Assembly (NCBI RefSeq): GCF_030345715.1
Contig: NZ_JAUASX010000007.1
Span: forward strand, 124,001 to 188,000
Direction: 5' to 3'
Length of the DNA stretch: 64,000 bases
Source of the DNA: Solimonas sp. SE-A11
Lineage (GTDB): Bacteria > Pseudomonadota > Gammaproteobacteria > Nevskiales > Nevskiaceae
In this document: in pieces, positions 62,234 through 64,000 of the stretch
Layout: the number at the start of each line of letters is the position of its first letter
How positions within the stretch are numbered: the first letter of the stretch is position 1
Position numbers and translations under genes: made by a program
Notes under the pieces: model-generated
The model's input: the letters and a program-made list of their open reading frames with translations, nothing else
What the model was told of the DNA's origin: nothing
Databases searched by the model: none

Positions 62234-63289
62234 CTACTTGTGGTACGCCGGACTCAGCTGGCGGACCGCCTCGATCATCGCCCCTGCATGCTCCGGTGGC
62301 GTCTGCGGCAGGATGCCGTGACCCAGGTTGAACACGTGCCCCGGGCCATGGCCGAAGTCCTGCAGGATCCGCGCCACTTCCGCCTCGATGCGTTCCGGCC
62401 GTGCGAACAGCGACAGCGGGTCCATGTTGCCCTGCAACGCCACCTTGTCGCCGACGCGCGCACGCGCCACCGACAGGTCCGTGGTCCAGTCCACACCCAA
62501 CGCGTCACAGCCCGTGGCCGCCATGCGCTCCAGATGCTGGCCGCCGTTCTTGGTGAACAGGATCACCGGCAGCTGCGGCGCCACCCGCTTGAGGTGCGCC
62601 ACGATGCGCTGCATCGGCTGCAGCGAGAAGCGCTCGTACAGGCCCGGGCTCAGCACGCCGCCCCAGGTGTCGAACACCATGACGGCGTTCACGCCGGCGG
62701 CGATCTGCGCTTCCAGGTAGAGGCTGACGCTGGCCGACAGCTTGGCCAGCAGGCTGTCCAGCATCTCCGGCGCGTCGAAGGCCATGCGCTTGATGTTGGC
62801 GTAGTCCGAACCGCCGGCGCCTTCCACCATGTAGGTGGCCAGGGTCCAGGGGCTGCCGGCGAAGCCGATCAGCGGCAGCTTGCTGCCCAGCGCGCCGCGG
62901 ATGGTGCGCACCGCGTCCATCACGTAGCGCAGCTCGCCCTCCGGGTCCGGCACGCCGATGGCCTCGATCGCGTGCGCGTCGCGCACCGGGCGGTCGAACA
63001 CCGGGCCCTCGCCCTCGACGAAGCGCAGGCCCAGGCCCATCGCATCGGGAATGGTCAGGATGTCGGAGAACAGGATCGCCGCGTCCAGCGGGTAGCGCGC
63101 CAGCGGCTGCAACGTGACCTCGCAGCACAGCTCCGGGTTGCGGCACAGCGCCATGAAGTCCTTGGCCTTCTTGCGCGACTCGCGGTACTCCGGCAGGTAG
63201 CGGCCGGCCTGGCGCATCATCCACACCGGGGTGCGGTCCACCGGCTGGCGCTTCAGGGCCCGCAGGAAACGATCGTTATCAAGCTGCAC
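62234..63289 (-). CDS. hemE: Uroporphyrinogen decarboxylase HemE
   Basis: Haem pathway enzyme of 351 residues. [47 protein letters not shown] and [12 protein letters not shown] are typical. I place the start at GTG 63289 (GAGG six bases before), giving the normal length. It overlaps the end of pyrF by 11 bases. Confidence 0.96.
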   Translation of the reverse strand: MQLDNDRFLRALKRQPVDRTPVWMMRQAGRYLPEYRESRKKAKDFMALCRNPELCCEVTLQPLARYPLDAAILFSDILTIPDAMGLGLRFVEGEGPVFDRPVRDAHAIEAIGVPDPEGELRYVMDAVRTIRGALGSKLPLIGFAGSPWTLATYMVEGAGGSDYANIKRMAFDAPEMLDSLLAKLSASVSLYLEAQIAAGVNAVMVFDTWGGVLSPGLYERFSLQPMQRIVAHLKRVAPQLPVILFTKNGGQHLERMAATGCDALGVDWTTDLSVARARVGDKVALQGNMDPLSLFARPERIEAEVARILQDFGHGPGHVFNLGHGILPQTPPEHAGAMIEAVRQLSPAYHK

Positions 63290-63995
63290 GGAGAGCCTCG
63301 GCAATTTCGGTCTGGATGGCCTGCGCCATGGCGCGCGGGTCGGCGGCGTCGCGGATCGGGCGCCCCACCACAAGGTAATCGGCGCCGGCGCGGATCGCGG
63401 CGGCGGGGGTCATGATGCGCTTCTGGTCGGCTTCTACGCGGTTTTCCACCGGGCGGATGCCGGGGGTCACGCAGATCAGCTCGCGCGGGGCCTCGCGGCG
63501 CAGGCGCTCCACCTCCAGGCCCGAGGACACCACGCCGTCGCAGCCGGCCTGCAGCGAGCGGCGCGCGCGGGACAGCACCAGTTCGGCCACGTCCACCGCA
63601 AAGCCCAGGTCGTTCAGGTCGCCCTGGTCCAGGCTGGTCAGCGCGGTCACGGCCAGCACCTTGGTATTGCCGGACTTGGCCTTGGCCGCCGCTTCCATGA
63701 TCGACTGGTTGCCGTGGATGGTGCAGAAATCGGCGCCGCGCTCGCTCAGGTTCTTCACCGCGCGCGCCACGGTCTCGGGGATGTCGAAGAACTTCAGGTC
63801 CACGAAGACCTTCTTGTCCTGGGCCTTGAGCCAGTCCAGCAGCTCGAAGAAGCCCGGCGCCATCAGCAGCTCCATGCCGATCTTGTAGAAACGCACCGAG
63901 TCGCCGAGGCGCTGGACCAGCGCGCGGGCTTCGGGGGCGGCGGGAACGTCGAGCGCGGCGATCAGGCGCTCGTCGGCGGGGATGTTCTTGGACAC
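63279..63995 (-). CDS. pyrF: Orotidine 5'-phosphate decarboxylase PyrF
   Basis: Last step of UMP synthesis. It has 238 residues. [11 protein letters not shown] has the catalytic Lys/Asp, [14 protein letters not shown] and VVGRPI. A GTG at 63995 gives a plausible N-terminus ([18 protein letters not shown]), but the frame runs on to the window edge, so the start may lie outside. It is co-directional and overlapping with hemE. Confidence 0.95.
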   Translation of the reverse strand: MSKNIPADERLIAALDVPAAPEARALVQRLGDSVRFYKIGMELLMAPGFFELLDWLKAQDKKVFVDLKFFDIPETVARAVKNLSERGADFCTIHGNQSIMEAAAKAKSGNTKVLAVTALTSLDQGDLNDLGFAVDVAELVLSRARRSLQAGCDGVVSSGLEVERLRREAPRELICVTPGIRPVENRVEADQKRIMTPAAAIRAGADYLVVGRPIRDAADPRAMAQAIQTEIAEALRAA

Positions 63996-64000
63996 GAGTG

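Overview
The window is chromosomal DNA from a high-GC Gammaproteobacterium. Type IV pilus genes (pilOPQ), hisBHAF-hisE-tatABC, purEK, hemE-pyrF, a monofunctional HisB, a XanB2-type chorismatase and a MpaB-like oxygenase together fit the Nevskiales/Xanthomonadales side of the class (Solimonas/Nevskia-like). This is inference from gene content and codon use only. Coding density is very high: no gap exceeds 300 bases, and I see no rRNA or tRNA gene, IS element, prophage or CRISPR array.

Layout. 1-5.7 kb: end of the pilus operon (pilO partial, pilP, pilQ), aroK, a DegV lipid-binding protein and an orphan ParA ATPase. 5.8-12 kb: purK/purE, a SIMPL protein, sufT, apaG, an Old Yellow Enzyme homologue behind a TetR-type operator, a lipoprotein and a glutathione peroxidase. 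12-18 kb: a leftward run of Gld-type ABC transporter (ATPase, permease, GldG-like, DUF4340), mutM and a small membrane protein, preceded by an LpxL-like acyltransferase. 18-23.6 kb: dtd, his genes and tatABC. 23.8-28.1 kb: a lipid-modifying operon (FAD amine oxidase, DUF1365, cyclopropane synthase-like methyltransferase, two small membrane proteins). 28.2-33.2 kb: tesA and ybbA/ybbP homologues with an opgC-like gene between the two ABC halves. 33.3-39.6 kb: a DUF4394 lipoprotein, mdh, a TetR regulator with a divergent MpaB-type oxygenase, CorA and a XanB2/FkbO-type chorismatase. 39.6-50.4 kb: glpK, a BACON-like lipoprotein, a nonsense-interrupted lipoprotein gene, a CorC/HlyC protein, an LLM flavoprotein, a UDG, small hypotheticals, a phosphodiesterase and an alpha/beta hydrolase. 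50.4-64 kb: a GH18 chitinase with Calx-beta domains, a second DegV, an RskA/SigK-type anti-sigma/sigma pair, hemB, a GST, a Ser/Thr kinase fused to a CAP domain, aroE, small proteins, a cupin, a PlsC-type acyltransferase, hemE and pyrF.

Most notable. (1) The sigma/RskA pair (53.5-54.8 kb) and the FAD oxidase-DUF1365-Cfa operon (24.7-28.1 kb) are the same partners that sit together in the mycobacterial sigK locus. Here they are about 26 kb apart, but both promoters carry the same 10-base motif ATCCCGGTAG with CGT 20-21 bases downstream of its first base. (2) A composite two-hairpin repeat occurs twice with an identical 12-base spacer and compensatory stem changes. (3) A different REP-like palindrome family occupies five gaps between convergent genes. 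(4) A Hanks-type kinase carries an extracytoplasmic CAP domain. All were read by eye, so searches and alignments are still needed to confirm them.
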